The notes below the pieces were generated by a model. That model searched no databases. It was not told where the DNA came from and saw only the letters and a list, made by a program, of their open reading frames with translations. A DNA stretch of 64,000 nt from NCBI GenBank assembly GCA_050331815.1, contig JBHJGM010000009.1, positions 75,385-139,384 on the forward strand. Reading direction: 5' to 3'. A program made the position numbers and the translations under genes. Of the stretch, positions 19,401-26,524 are shown in pieces (positions within the stretch are counted from its first letter, which is position 1; each line of letters begins with the position of its first letter). The stretch is from JBHJGM01 sp050331815. Lineage in GTDB: Bacteria > Verrucomicrobiota > Verrucomicrobiia > Opitutales > JBHJGM01.

Positions 19401-22400
19401 TACGCAGCGAGGCACCCACCTCAGGAAGCAGCCCCTGAAGCGCATGCAGTGCGATGCGCTGAGGCTCGACCTGAACTTCCGGCGGCAAGACCGTTGCCGT
19501 AATGGGAATCACCCGCTCTACGCGGCCATCCAGTGTGGTGCCCGCCCGCAGCCGGTACGCATAGACACCTGGATCGAAGGCTCCGGCATTGAAGTTCAGT
19601 TCCAACTCGGTGCTTTGGTTGGGCCCAAGCACAAGGTCGGTCGGTTCGACGGTCACCAAGCCACCCCCCTCGCCAATCACCTCCAGAAACTGTTCCATAA
19701 TGGCCAGTGCCTCATCGTCGGAGACACGCCCACCGGACTGGCTCGCGAAGAGCATGTAGTAGATGCGATTGACGCCCTCCAGATTTTCGAGTTGTTGCAG
19801 CCCGTCGTTGGTGTGGGTGGCGATAGTCTGCTCGGCCAGCCCATTATCACGAATGAGGATCAACTGATTGACCGAGGGATCCCTAGCATCGAAAACCCGC
19901 TTGAAAAAGCCCAGGTAGCGTACCCCTCCGCGGCGCACCTCCAAAACGGAAGCTTCCGCAGAGCCCGATCCATCAGCGCCCAGGTTGCCCGTAATCCGAA
20001 ACTCCTCGAGTTCGGAAATATCCCCGGCGAACACGAACAGCCCCGGAAACTTCCGGGTGAAGTAGCGGCCATCGGGGCCCAGCCAGTTGTTTTCAACAAT
20101 AGCTGCGTTTTGATAGCTTAGAGGGCCTCCGCGATCGGTGCGCAAGGAATTGCCACCATCGAACATGTCACTGCCACCGTCGCTGATACTAGTGCCCGAC
20201 ACTCCATCTGAGAAGTTGAAGCGGTTGGGAATCAGACCATTGATCGAGGCAAATCCCAAATTCAGGGCCTCGCGGACATCTTCAAGGGCCGGGGCTTCGC
20301 TTGCATTTGCCGCGCTCCAGTCACCACCAAAACCTTCTACCTCTGCCAACCGTACCTGGCGGTACACGTGCAAATCGCTTTCAAGTGTCTGGGACTTTTC
20401 GCCGTTTGTGAGCGTCTCATCGCCCAAGGGCTCGCTTCCGCCAAAAGTCGCACTGCGCTGCAGGACGCAGCTCTCAACGGTGTCGGCCGCCTCGATGCCC
20501 AAAGTAAACGGTACCGCGAAGGGCGTCTGGTTCGTCAAGGTAACCGTCCGCGTCACCGTTTGCCCAACGCCCAACGCTTGCGTGACTGAGGCCGGCGCGA
20601 GTTCGAATTCGATGGCCTCGGCTGAAAATCCGGAAAGCACGATAGTCATCTCGCCCGAGGTATCCCCGGCCACGTAGTCAAAGGTCAGCGAGCCGGAAGA
20701 GGTACCTGTTTGCTCAGGAGCGAACCGGATGGTCCAGTCATCGGATGCGTTTGGCCCGAGCGTCAGCGCAGCGCCCTCGAGCAGCGTAAAGCCATCGCCT
20801 TCGATCTGAGGTGCCCCGACTTCAATGGATCCGAAGCCCAGATTTTGCAGCGTCAGCGGCAGCGTATTGTCCAACCCCAGAAATACATTGCCAAAATCCA
20901 GCGCATCGGGTGAGACATGCAGTTCAGGCGCGGGGGTTCCCGGCTCAATCGAGGAAGGGTTGGCGACGATGCGGAAATTGTCCACTCCGGTGCGCGCGGA
21001 AGTCGTCGGATGTGACTGGTGCAGCCGCAAGCTACGGGCCTGCTGCCAGGAGAATGGAGCGCTTCCAAGCAGTTCCCCGTCCTGCCACAGGCGTACTTCT
21101 CCCTGTGAATAATAGATGTCGTAGCGATAGGTGCGCCGAGGCTCAAACGTACCTGGAGGGGTACTGATGTTAAGATTACTGCCTCTGATCGAGCCGTTCG
21201 CCTGCCAATACAGATTTCGCACCGTGGGGCTGTCAAAAAGCAGCTTGAACACGGTCGGATGCGTTTCAAAATACACATCGAACGAGACAAGGTAACTGGC
21301 GTCGGCAAAGCTAAGCAGAGCAAATTCCAACTGCTCGTAAAGCCCGCAACAGGCGCTTTGTCCGCCTTGCATTTCCAGCGGCTGAGCCAAAAGCGCGCCG
21401 AGGCTTGAACGTACGTACGGGTCACCAAAATTGATCCTCGAAGGACCTGCTGGAGCGCCTACTCTGAGCAGTTGATTGACCGTATGCGGCGGCGTGCCCA
21501 TATCCACGTTAAATAGAACAGTGTCCGCCGCAACGTGCTGTGCCGGAGCAGGCAAAAGCGCGAGTGACGGCGTCACTCCCTCGACTGAAAAACTCGCGCC
21601 CGCTGATACGTATTCGGAAAGCGCGGGGGTGGATTCCGTCGCGCCCAGCACGGCCAGCGCAAGCGCGTTCCCATCGAGGTCGGGCCGCTGAGCCAGAAAC
21701 AGCGTTGCCGCCGCCGACACGTGCGCCGCCGCCATCGAAGTGCCGCTCATCGTGCCGTACCTGTCCTGCGGTAGGGTACTGAAGATATCCCTCCCCGGCG
21801 CGGCCAGATCCACCTGAGACACCCCGTAATTCGAAAACGCGGCCAGGCCCCCAGCTGTGTCAGTGGCCGCCACGGCCAGTACGTTGTCGATGGCGTAGGC
21901 GGCTGGGTATACCGGCGCTGCGGATAGGCTGCGCGCGTCGTTGCCGGCAGAGGCTACCACCAGTCCCTGGTACTCGATCAAGGCCTCTTGTAGCTGCAAG
22001 GAGCTCTGTGGGCCGCCCCAGCTCGCGTTGATGATGGGAATGCCTTTGAGGGTGGCGTAGCGAACCGCCCGAACCGCGTCCGAAAGTACCCCCAAACCGT
22101 TCGCATCGAGAAATCGCAAAGGCACGACCGCCGCTTGCGGCACGATGCCGGCCACACCCAGTTCGTTGTCGCGTGCGGCCGCCAGGATACCAGCCACGTG
22201 CGTGCCGTGTCCGAAGGCATCCAGTGGCAGCGGATCGTCTTCCAGGAAATCCCAGCCCTGAACATCATCCACGTAGCCGTTGGCGTCGTCGTCGATGCCG
22301 TTGTCAGGAATTTCGGATACGTTTATCCAGAGGCCTTGCTGGAGATCCGGATGCGTCGCATCCACGCCCGAATCAATCACCGCCACCGCAACCAGCGGGG

Positions 22401-23202
22401 ACTCCACTGCGGCCAGTGCGCTGGTTTGCGCAAAATCAAATGGCTTGCCCGAAGCCAGGGTCCACTGCTCATGCTGCAGGGGCTCGGTTTTCAACTGGCT
22501 GGCGGCCACCACGGCATCGGGTTCAGCGTAAACAGACGTGGACTGCTGCGCCACGAAACCACTGAGTTGCTCCAGCGTCGCGAGCGTGACCGGGCCAGTT
22601 GTTTCAAGCCGCCACCAGAGACCGTTGCCGTCTGAGGCCACCAGACGATGGTCCGCCTGTCGCGCCTGCGCGGCAAACGTGTCCCAATCGGAACCCGCGG
22701 AACGCCGCACCAGCAGGTGCGAGGCAACCACGGCGCTGGCGCTGGTGATATGTTCCTGGCCCTGGGCATCACGCTCAACCGTCTCCGTCAGGAGTAACTC
22801 CGAATACTTGAAGCGAGTGCTCAGCAGCGAACGCCGTTCAAAAAGTTGTGCGCCTGTTGCGCTGGACCCAAGCGCCGACTCAATGCTTTCGACCGTGGTC
22901 GAAAGACGTCGCAAAGTCGCGGCAAGCGCGTTCTGCGACGAAGCCACAGGCGCGGGACTCGCCACCGGTGGTACGGTTACGGGCGTCGGCGCAGGCGTGG
23001 CGCGTCCGGCCACCGAGGGCATTGGTTGCGCAGCGCTAGAAGATGTCTCCGCAAGCTTGGGTGCGGCGGTCGTGGGCGATGATTCAGTTTCAGGTGCATC
23101 CTTTTCAGATGCATGGAAAAGCCCTATATGCAGGGCCAGAAACACGGTGGGCACTGCCAGCGTTAACACCGACAAACTCCAGAAAATTCGTTTAGGACTC
23201 AT
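10402..23202 (-). CDS. Giant secreted protein with two subtilisin domains and split BACON-like units
   Basis: About 4266 residues from the ATG at 23202 (an in-frame TTG at 23226 adds eight). A signal anchor lies at residues 5-28 and a Pro/Ala/Thr linker runs to about 105. Next is a prodomain ending in YAEPD and a subtilisin (S8) domain with Asp277, His332 and Ser489. A laminin-G-like region follows at about 575-753. Five ASH (choice-of-anchor D) modules begin near 753, 2120, 2556, 2983 and 3465. Each is followed by a BACON-like sandwich interrupted by an insert: an unknown module of about 205 residues (971-1177, 2287-2490, 2714-2921), a propeller (3182-3395), or a second prodomain plus S8 domain (Asp3781, His3836, Ser3996). 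Two more propellers lie at about 1340-1635 and 1837-2105. The C-terminus has a calcium-type loop, DYDQDGYVNLLEYFLG (about 4155). Both catalytic triads look intact. No frameshift is seen. Domain edges are by eye. Confidence 0.9.
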   Translation of the reverse strand: MSPKRIFWSLSVLTLAVPTVFLALHIGLFHASEKDAPETESSPTTAAPKLAETSSSAAQPMPSVAGRATPAPTPVTVPPVASPAPVASSQNALAATLRRLSTTVESIESALGSSATGAQLFERRSLLSTRFKYSELLLTETVERDAQGQEHITSASAVVASHLLVRRSAGSDWDTFAAQARQADHRLVASDGNGLWWRLETTGPVTLATLEQLSGFVAQQSTSVYAEPDAVVAASQLKTEPLQHEQWTLASGKPFDFAQTSALAAVESPLVAVAVIDSGVDATHPDLQQGLWINVSEIPDNGIDDDANGYVDDVQGWDFLEDDPLPLDAFGHGTHVAGILAAARDNELGVAGIVPQAAVVPLRFLDANGLGVLSDAVRAVRYATLKGIPIINASWGGPQSSLQLQEALIEYQGLVVASAGNDARSLSAAPVYPAAYAIDNVLAVAATDTAGGLAAFSNYGVSQVDLAAPGRDIFSTLPQDRYGTMSGTSMAAAHVSAAATLFLAQRPDLDGNALALAVLGATESTPALSEYVSAGASFSVEGVTPSLALLPAPAQHVAADTVLFNVDMGTPPHTVNQLLRVGAPAGPSRINFGDPYVRSSLGALLAQPLEMQGGQSACCGLYEQLEFALLSFADASYLVSFDVYFETHPTVFKLLFDSPTVRNLYWQANGSIRGSNLNISTPPGTFEPRRTYRYDIYYSQGEVRLWQDGELLGSAPFSWQQARSLRLHQSHPTTSARTGVDNFRIVANPSSIEPGTPAPELHVSPDALDFGNVFLGLDNTLPLTLQNLGFGSIEVGAPQIEGDGFTLLEGAALTLGPNASDDWTIRFAPEQTGTSSGSLTFDYVAGDTSGEMTIVLSGFSAEAIEFELAPASVTQALGVGQTVTRTVTLTNQTPFAVPFTLGIEAADTVESCVLQRSATFGGSEPLGDETLTNGEKSQTLESDLHVYRQVRLAEVEGFGGDWSAANASEAPALEDVREALNLGFASINGLIPNRFNFSDGVSGTSISDGGSDMFDGGNSLRTDRGGPLSYQNAAIVENNWLGPDGRYFTRKFPGLFVFAGDISELEEFRITGNLGADGSGSAEASVLEVRRGGVRYLGFFKRVFDARDPSVNQLILIRDNGLAEQTIATHTNDGLQQLENLEGVNRIYYMLFASQSGGRVSDDEALAIMEQFLEVIGEGGGLVTVEPTDLVLGPNQSTELELNFNAGAFDPGVYAYRLRAGTTLDGRVERVIPITATVLPPEVQVEPQRIALHALQGLLPEVGASLRIEPTQLGATVDWAITESPEWLEVSALSGTAAQTIELSVSQVFTQPVFLRGEVRLETQGTTVLIPVSLQVDSLNLVQLDADLKRGWIYGINRSTVDDGTDLLVRIDAEAEAVIDSLALGEEMTDIAFDPEWAYAFAISYAQKRIYKIDLDAFRVVSSRQIETLGDHVLRLRRYDVEVGPDGILYYTDNVWGPKLYAFDYESGEVLEDYSFNGTGDVLRAADGESLFTWKDYRGNAGSWVTRIESDPDGQLREMDRSTARDSREPEDAPLLLTLDGQTLFVKEFRYDANNLSIHKDLVPESDSLFSGHAIYAISLYGDLVFSNSNIRDGYTGAIVGSLPVRSSRAMALDTFQTKVVQFDPGQQALLYTDLTEFNLPGLLPQPQTGGGNPIAPGAPLDELVWTTHPMVERYGVYLSTQHGEVLHGSMHGPAFMGMTAGGRLQLPIELTRGQQYFWRVDAYLPDGSILPGEVWEYRPPAMFVETPEVVLQVALGFDMTFEDTIRFGGELTGDWSFAQPDFEWLRVSRDPSDPLASPIFHVSPQNHLIGRHASYVDLTLSGETVRVPVKLEVYNFEADQLFWGPGEQEILAYHWGSQNRDFYDAIVVHYDVSSEVVTRASRISDHGRLAYMAADPAQLLILNGSGVFQLNTYDLASQSLQPPRIPPLTIRDIFGGSSSRLYGFNDTFPLSAITILDREDLSLEQSIESPFTGIRRGYFSELNQALYVTGYFGSFYRYELVDDALEITAVLEADQRHSLPWVESSNGEWFGCGSVVVDAALTQTQSVPYEVSSLSPEGSLALLTHYDGLELYDLLNEVLITRISTVRDPLSLFSSDGNTAYAWSERGVPQLPERIEILPPQIVLPESPVDFGPVIQGATPDYSLLIQNLGHYALELSEIEVIGGGFALGEVTTDVVVGIREMPLPIAFSTDTLGIFEGQLRIVSNDPEQPEVVLELRAEVIPPPVLSVSDDALAVEVPAYGSVTRTLTLRNDGGSTLDWAIAVRNGDSAGASIEAVSLLTEEGPLERTLENLNENFENITNLIPNRYDFRDGVTGSQISDGGNDMFDGGNRISTNLRPSDLNYSNNAIVEAPEYFGEGGRYFTRKYPGLFVLSAQMQGVSSFRILGNLGADGRGNAEGSVLEAHIGGIHYRGFFKRVFNAGDPSVNQLIIVSDNSAAYQQFSTHTNNGYQEVFNLQETEQIHYLLFASGSGGRVSDAQALAIMEAYVNEAGSSNLAVVEPPFGSLAPGELIEVTVTITSPDPEAGVYTGDLLVLSNDPETPERTVSITATVPSAPYLSVAPTELNFDPIFVGDTSVQTVEITNLGNALLGVMPQAGSDPSFGSLGINGLVVEPAQTVTMEVAFTPNRVGPIAGTLELVSNAMAQGSVFLNLSGEGLVPPAFELAGLPVTVEVPPFGMAEHVVTVSNTGGSPLEWSLAIEENTTVSSEPTIQSAERLQTVLDNLNANHIAITALIPNRFNFRDGVFGTSIIDGGGDMFDGGNILNTPLFNNLAYRDNQVTDSTAFGPAGAYFTRKVPGLFVLGAQLDNIDYFRITGNLGADGGGQAEASVLEVTSRGRLYQGFFKRVFNAGDPSVNQLVIIPHNPEATQTVNFNTNDGLQQVDNLQNTIELYYLLFASSNGGRVSDAQALQIMQAFLDASQVPAWIDPSLSAGTVAPGASMDVTLTLSPPPGQAGSFEALLRFLTNDPQHREVSYPLTIEVPSQPWIQVDRESIDFGTLFENDQAAEILTLTNVGNDTLWVTALPVDSPGFSLRTNAPFNIAPGNSREVSVRFQPSEPGEYSATLRILSNDDDNSPLLVRLEGIGVSAPVAAVTPPSLSLEMLSGEVATRTLTVSNLGTPDSRLAFAFLASSQDTPTPGISDDATLGGGSLFATIPPPVDVYDASTDVSPVGPFQPAPGVERPLSPGDVIGARIFTVERAGLVNQVQERDPVTGSIINTVALPDSISGGPDGLAFDGDSFYYVNNFGSSRVYQFDAVTGEIQRQFSAPGLDALATDGDVLYALAYSSDQIQVIDIESGSVLRRLTPSVGLGGGISYAGDRGTLFVSNFSSRIYEIDPLDGTVLNEFSPPTTIYGLGYSVGAGVLFSSAPGGTNYALNPETGEILHQFSGGNGSCLASDEAGGSRQIGVSFDEGTGTLSGGAQQSVDVTFNAENADGGEYQLNLTVATNDPLRPEIVVPVTVEITGAPALSLDPVQIDFEPLFVGLTAEAQLEVRNTGNDTLLLSDFSVQGAGFSMDLSSDARIEVAPRRTASLNVHFAPGNVGAVEGTLTFSSNSALQPMVSVPLSGEGLSPPVAVISPTTFNLLGPVGVSHDVTLTVANQGGSPLNWAASRQTVNVTTDTSVGASAHVPQHPLRSPDLTALSEPAQLLVRFRADALKADTVAALSAVGASVVREYRLVPGLQLVRIPPSLQIADAIQALGNDPRVLYAEPDYIVSLPEAVQTPASTFNAASAFPNDPSFDDLWGLHNTGQQNGVVDADIDAPEAWSLYTGDPSVVIGVIDSGVDINHPDLANNIWRNPLEIPGNNIDDDDNGYVDDVYGWDFVNNDNNPFDGHSHGTHVAGTIAAEGNNGVGVTGVSWRASIMTLKALSDLGSGSTSNLIAAIEYATEMNCFATNNSWGGGSFSNAMLEAISRANEAGQLFVAAAGNTSTNNDSSPHYPSSYDVPNIIAVASTDASDRLSSFSSYGSTTVDIGAPGSSILSTEPNNRYGFKSGTSMASPHVSGAVALLKAYNPNLTAAEIKTVLMESADPISSLQDRVLSRGRLNLYAALQLSGPAWIALNPVGGAVAPGQSTDVSVQLDTANFTPGEVRSVVIAFTSNDPANPVIEVYGTVTAAGAGVSSFSEAYLGFAAESFAGTASTLDATGRHHFWGPNLDYDQDGYVNLLEYFLGTDPTQHNTRGAFQLESTGSEMTFSFVALAGMEDVQYSVEFTHSLLEPWQTLPAEAIAEHHLEDTYPPQMRVEATVAMDDAPQGAFRLVIRLPQGL

Positions 23203-23469
23203 GGCAGTTGCAGCATCGGGGACCAATTAGGGACAGTCACCCGCGTGCGTCTTAACGATGATGTAAATGACACCGTCACATCAATCTTTCTGTCGCTAAG
23301 ATCCGGTGGCAAAGCCATGAATCAGCAGTGCTAATGCAGCCAATTCCATGTGATTGTTAGGTGTCTGACAGGTACACCTACCCGAACCGTGCAAAACCCG
23401 AAACCGTCATCCTGCGGCACCCGATGGCACCTCGAGAGACGCGTCACCATCGCGTGCCAAAGCGCTCGG

Positions 23470-24240
23470 CTAACTGAGGTGTTGCGGTGCGCAGCTGTGC
23501 TGCACGCGGCTGCGGCGCAACGCCAGCAGCGCCACGACCCCCAACGCGGCCCAGGCGTACGCGGCCGATTCTGGAATCACCGTGCTGCTTGGCACGAAAG
23601 CCACCTGCAGCCCAGAACGGTTGCTGCCGTCTGTAAAGATCTCGTCGCCGATTTCCCAGATACGCGCCGTATCCTCTGATCCGGCAACCGATCTGAAAAA
23701 CAGGCGGTCGCTTTGCGAACGGTATTCGGTGTCCTGATTGGCGATCTCGATTTCTAGCAGGAGGCTGCCTTCAGCTGGGTCGTAGGCGAAGGGATCGTCC
23801 AGCACAAAGCTCAGGCTGAAGCTGCCGGCCTCGAGAAGGCCCGAAAAATTCGACTCCTGAAAGACCGTTTGCGGCGTCTGCAGGAAATTCTGTTCTAGGT
23901 CGGTTTGCAGGTCCTGCGGGTCAAGACCTATGCCCAGGCGCAGCGTGACGTCGGCCTGATAGAACAAAGACTGCGTGACCTCTCGAGTACCGATATCGAA
24001 GCCGTCCTGTAGGAAGAGCGGCTCGAAGGCGACCGCCTCAAACATCAGCGGCTCCGTACCAAAGCTGCTCGACAAAAATGACTGCTGATAACGAACGCCT
24101 GAGAGCGTGCGGTCAAAGGGATTGGCGTTGGCCGCAGGGGTGCCGCTGCCCACGTTCAGCGCTTCGGCAAAGGCACCAGCCGGCACCCACAGGGCCAGCG
24201 TTGCGACGGAGGCAGACAAAAGAAGCGAAGGACGTTTCAT
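23470..24240 (-). CDS. PEP-CTERM-type exported protein
   Basis: A protein of 256 residues. A cleavable signal peptide (MKRPSLLLSASVATLALWVPAGAFA) is followed by a beta-rich, low-lysine body with many Phe and Gln residues. The C-terminus has the three-part sorting signal of the PEP-CTERM/exosortase system: a VIPES motif, a hydrophobic helix (AYAWAALGVVALLAL) and an RRSR cluster. In family terms it should be exported, cleaved by an exosortase and anchored or released at the surface. No exosortase gene lies in the window. The body resembles no family I recognise. It lies 267 bp upstream of the giant protease gene on the same strand. Confidence 0.75.
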   Translation of the reverse strand: MKRPSLLLSASVATLALWVPAGAFAEALNVGSGTPAANANPFDRTLSGVRYQQSFLSSSFGTEPLMFEAVAFEPLFLQDGFDIGTREVTQSLFYQADVTLRLGIGLDPQDLQTDLEQNFLQTPQTVFQESNFSGLLEAGSFSLSFVLDDPFAYDPAEGSLLLEIEIANQDTEYRSQSDRLFFRSVAGSEDTARIWEIGDEIFTDGSNRSGLQVAFVPSSTVIPESAAYAWAALGVVALLALRRSRVQHSCAPQHLS

Positions 24241-24470
24241 GTAACAGTCGGAAAAGAAACCAGGAGGTGACGGGACGTTGGACTGGTCCAGTAGCTACCT
24301 GCTGACGCCTAGCAAAGACAACCCCAAAGTATGATGCAATGAGGGATACAGTAAGCGCCCACGATTCGCCGAAAACTTGCAGCAGCCATTACATTTTCTT
24401 ATTCATGCGCGCATGGGCCTGCTTGAGAATAATCCAACCAGCGCCTGTGGCGGAATCTGACCTGGCAAAG

Positions 24471-24501
24471 AAAAAAGGGCTCCTCCCCCACAGAGGAGCC
24501 C
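24471..24501 (-). terminator. Rho-independent terminator reading leftward
   Basis: GGGCTCCTC (24477-24485) and GAGGAGCCC (24493-24501) form a perfect 9-bp stem with a 7-base loop. On the minus strand the stem is followed at once by six T residues (24476-24471). It therefore ends a leftward transcript that starts between it and the efflux operon; no annotated gene accounts for such a transcript. Confidence 0.8.
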
Positions 24502-24535
24502 CCTTATCTATCACCCCTTTAGGATGGATCATGCC

Positions 24536-24586
24536 CTATCCCAAAAAGCGTAATCCTTCCCTGACGATGCGGGTACACGACCCCAT
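24536..24586 (-). CDS. Possible 16-residue peptide or leader ORF
   Basis: On the minus strand an AAGGAG sequence (24594-24599) stands 7 bases before an ATG at 24586. The frame encodes MGSCTRIVREGLRFLG and ends with TAG at 24536-24538. A strong leftward terminator follows 35 bases later. The combination of ribosome-binding site, short frame and terminator suggests a small transcript, either a small RNA with a peptide or a leader. The peptide has no recognised relatives. It could also be chance. Confidence 0.35.
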   Translation of the reverse strand: MGSCTRIVREGLRFLG

Positions 24587-24754
24587 GTCTGATCTCCTTT
24601 TCGGGCTAATCATGCGTTGGTTTAGATGAAGGTCTCCGGGCGGTGGGCTTTTTACCTTTTTTTCAGGAAGTACCTACAAAGACTCAGATCCGAGCGCGGT
24701 GCCTTCGATGGGGCTATTGACATTTGCCCGTCACGCGCGCGGGATGGTCTTCAC

Positions 24755-26524
24755 GTGATCCGCCTGCCACGAAGCCCCACTTTTTTTCGCATCCTTTTGG
24801 CCATCAGTTGCTTTCTGTGGTCACAAGGTACTTTTGCCCAAACCGAGACCGCCCCCGTCGACGCCTCGGAGGACCTCTTCGCCCCGTCTACCGGAAGTTA
24901 TCAGCGCGGGGAGTTTCTGCCTTCGATCACAAGTGATGCCGTCTGGCCCAGCCCCGAAACCGTTGCCTCTGGCCGTGATAATCGTGCGATCCGCCTGTTG
25001 GGGCTGCAGGAGGTCATCGACACCGCCCTGGGGCAAAACCTCGGGCTGGCGATTGAGCGGCTCGACCCCGCTGACGCCCGCGACAATGTCCAGGTGGCGC
25101 GCGCGGATTTCGACCCCAGTCTGAGCTTCTCCACCGCCCGCCGCGAAACCCGCAGCCCACCCTCCTCCACCGCGCTGGACGGTGCCTCCGTCCCCATCAC
25201 CGAAAACCGTGACTTTGCCGGCAGCGTCACCCAGCGCATCCCCCTGGGCACGGAGCTGACCGCCTCGGCCTCGCTCAACCGCAACGCCAGCAACTCGAGT
25301 TTCGCCACGCTCAACCCCGCGCACTTTGCCGAGCTGGGCCTGCGCATTCGCCAGCCGCTGTTGCGCGGGCTGGGCGCCAAGGTCAATCTGGCACCCGTCG
25401 TCAGCGCCCGGGCCGCCCTGACGGGCAGCAAACTGCGCGTGCGCGATGAGGTTCTGAACGTCATCGCCGCCACCGAACGCAGCTACTGGACGCTCTCGGC
25501 CGCCTACGCCCGGCGCGCTCTGACCCTCTCCAACCTCCGCCTCGCCGAGGAGCTGCTCGAAGAAAACCTTGAGCGCGAACGCCTCGGCGCGGCCCTCAAA
25601 ATCGATGTCCTGCAGGCCCGGGCCTCGCTGGCCACCCAGCAGGAGGAGCTCATCACCGTCGAAAAGGCGATTGACGAAGCCGAAGACGGCCTGCGCATCC
25701 AGATGGGCACGCTCACCGAAACCTCAAACGCCGCCCTGGCGCCCGAAGTCCTGCCCGAATCCGTCCCCGTGTTACCCCAGTTTGGCGAGGCCATCCGCGC
25801 GGCCCTCATCCACGATTTGGAAACCGAGGCGCAGTACGCCGAAGTGGCGCGTCGGCTCGTCGACCGCGAATCCGCCGCCAACAACACCCTGCCCGATCTC
25901 GACCTCGTGCTCGACGGTGCCTGGCAGGGTCGCGATTCCAGCAACATCCAGGCGGTCGAGGGCGTCGGCCAGGGGGCTGGCTACCGCTGGCGGGCCGCTC
26001 TGGAGCTAAGCTTCAACTGGGGGCTGCGACAGGAACAGGCTCGCTTGCGGCAGGCCGATCGGGCCATCGACCGTGCCGAGCTGCGCCTCGCCGACATCCG
26101 CCAGAACCTGCTGCGCGAAGTCCGTACCGCCTGGCGCGATGTGGAAGCGGGCCTGGAGCGGCAGAAGGCCGCGTTGCTGGCTGTGCGTCTCAACGCCGAA
26201 CTCTTCAATCAGGAGCGCGAGCGTTACCTCAACGGGCTTTCGGCCTTTCGCGATGTGCTCGAAGCCCAAAGCGACCTAGACAGCGCGCGTCTGCGCTACC
26301 TCGACGCCACCGAGCAACTCGTCAACGCCGACGTCACGCTCTCTCGGCTCGACGGGCGCCTGCTCGAGCGCCACGGCTTCAGCTGGGAAGAAGAAGCCAG
26401 CCGACTGGACCTCGGTGCGTACAACGATTCCCTCGACGGACTTGCGCCCCGGCGCGTCTCGGGCGTTTTTTCTGAACCCTCCGCAACCGGTCCGGTCCAA
26501 ACCGTTTCGGAACTGCAGCCATGA
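24755..26524 (+). CDS. TolC-family outer-membrane efflux protein
   Basis: About 589 residues from a GTG at 24755, which gives a good signal peptide (hydrophobic FFRILLAISCFLWSQGTFA, cleaved before QTETAP). A longer form starting at 24626 is possible. The mature protein shows the two-fold TolC pattern: an early beta segment with LGLQEVIDTALGQNLGLAIE, long alpha-helical stretches, GTELTASASLNRNAS, LRIRQPLLRGLG, and the second repeat with ALELSFNWGLRQEQARLRQA and a final helix ending LVNADVTLSRLDGRLLERHG. It forms the outer-membrane channel of a tripartite exporter. The stop overlaps the next start by four bases (26521-26524), so it is translationally coupled to the adaptor gene. Confidence 0.9.
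   Translation: MIRLPRSPTFFRILLAISCFLWSQGTFAQTETAPVDASEDLFAPSTGSYQRGEFLPSITSDAVWPSPETVASGRDNRAIRLLGLQEVIDTALGQNLGLAIERLDPADARDNVQVARADFDPSLSFSTARRETRSPPSSTALDGASVPITENRDFAGSVTQRIPLGTELTASASLNRNASNSSFATLNPAHFAELGLRIRQPLLRGLGAKVNLAPVVSARAALTGSKLRVRDEVLNVIAATERSYWTLSAAYARRALTLSNLRLAEELLEENLERERLGAALKIDVLQARASLATQQEELITVEKAIDEAEDGLRIQMGTLTETSNAALAPEVLPESVPVLPQFGEAIRAALIHDLETEAQYAEVARRLVDRESAANNTLPDLDLVLDGAWQGRDSSNIQAVEGVGQGAGYRWRAALELSFNWGLRQEQARLRQADRAIDRAELRLADIRQNLLREVRTAWRDVEAGLERQKAALLAVRLNAELFNQERERYLNGLSAFRDVLEAQSDLDSARLRYLDATEQLVNADVTLSRLDGRLLERHGFSWEEEASRLDLGAYNDSLDGLAPRRVSGVFSEPSATGPVQTVSELQP

Larger units (their letters stand above)
24241..24754. other. 514-bp intergenic region
   Basis: This stretch separates the PEP-CTERM gene (leftward) and the efflux operon (rightward). 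It holds a strong hairpin with a T-run reading leftward (24471-24501) and a possible 16-codon reading frame on the minus strand with a good ribosome-binding site (24536-24599), listed separately. A plus-strand frame at 24626-24754 is a possible longer N-terminus of the TolC-like protein, but it does not look like a signal peptide. Poly-T runs occur at 24648-24662. Confidence 0.6.

Noticed and set aside
10402..23202. The 12.8-kb frame as an artefact of GC-rich sequence
   Set aside because: Domain motifs of known families run through it in order in one frame, with two intact catalytic triads and repeated modules.
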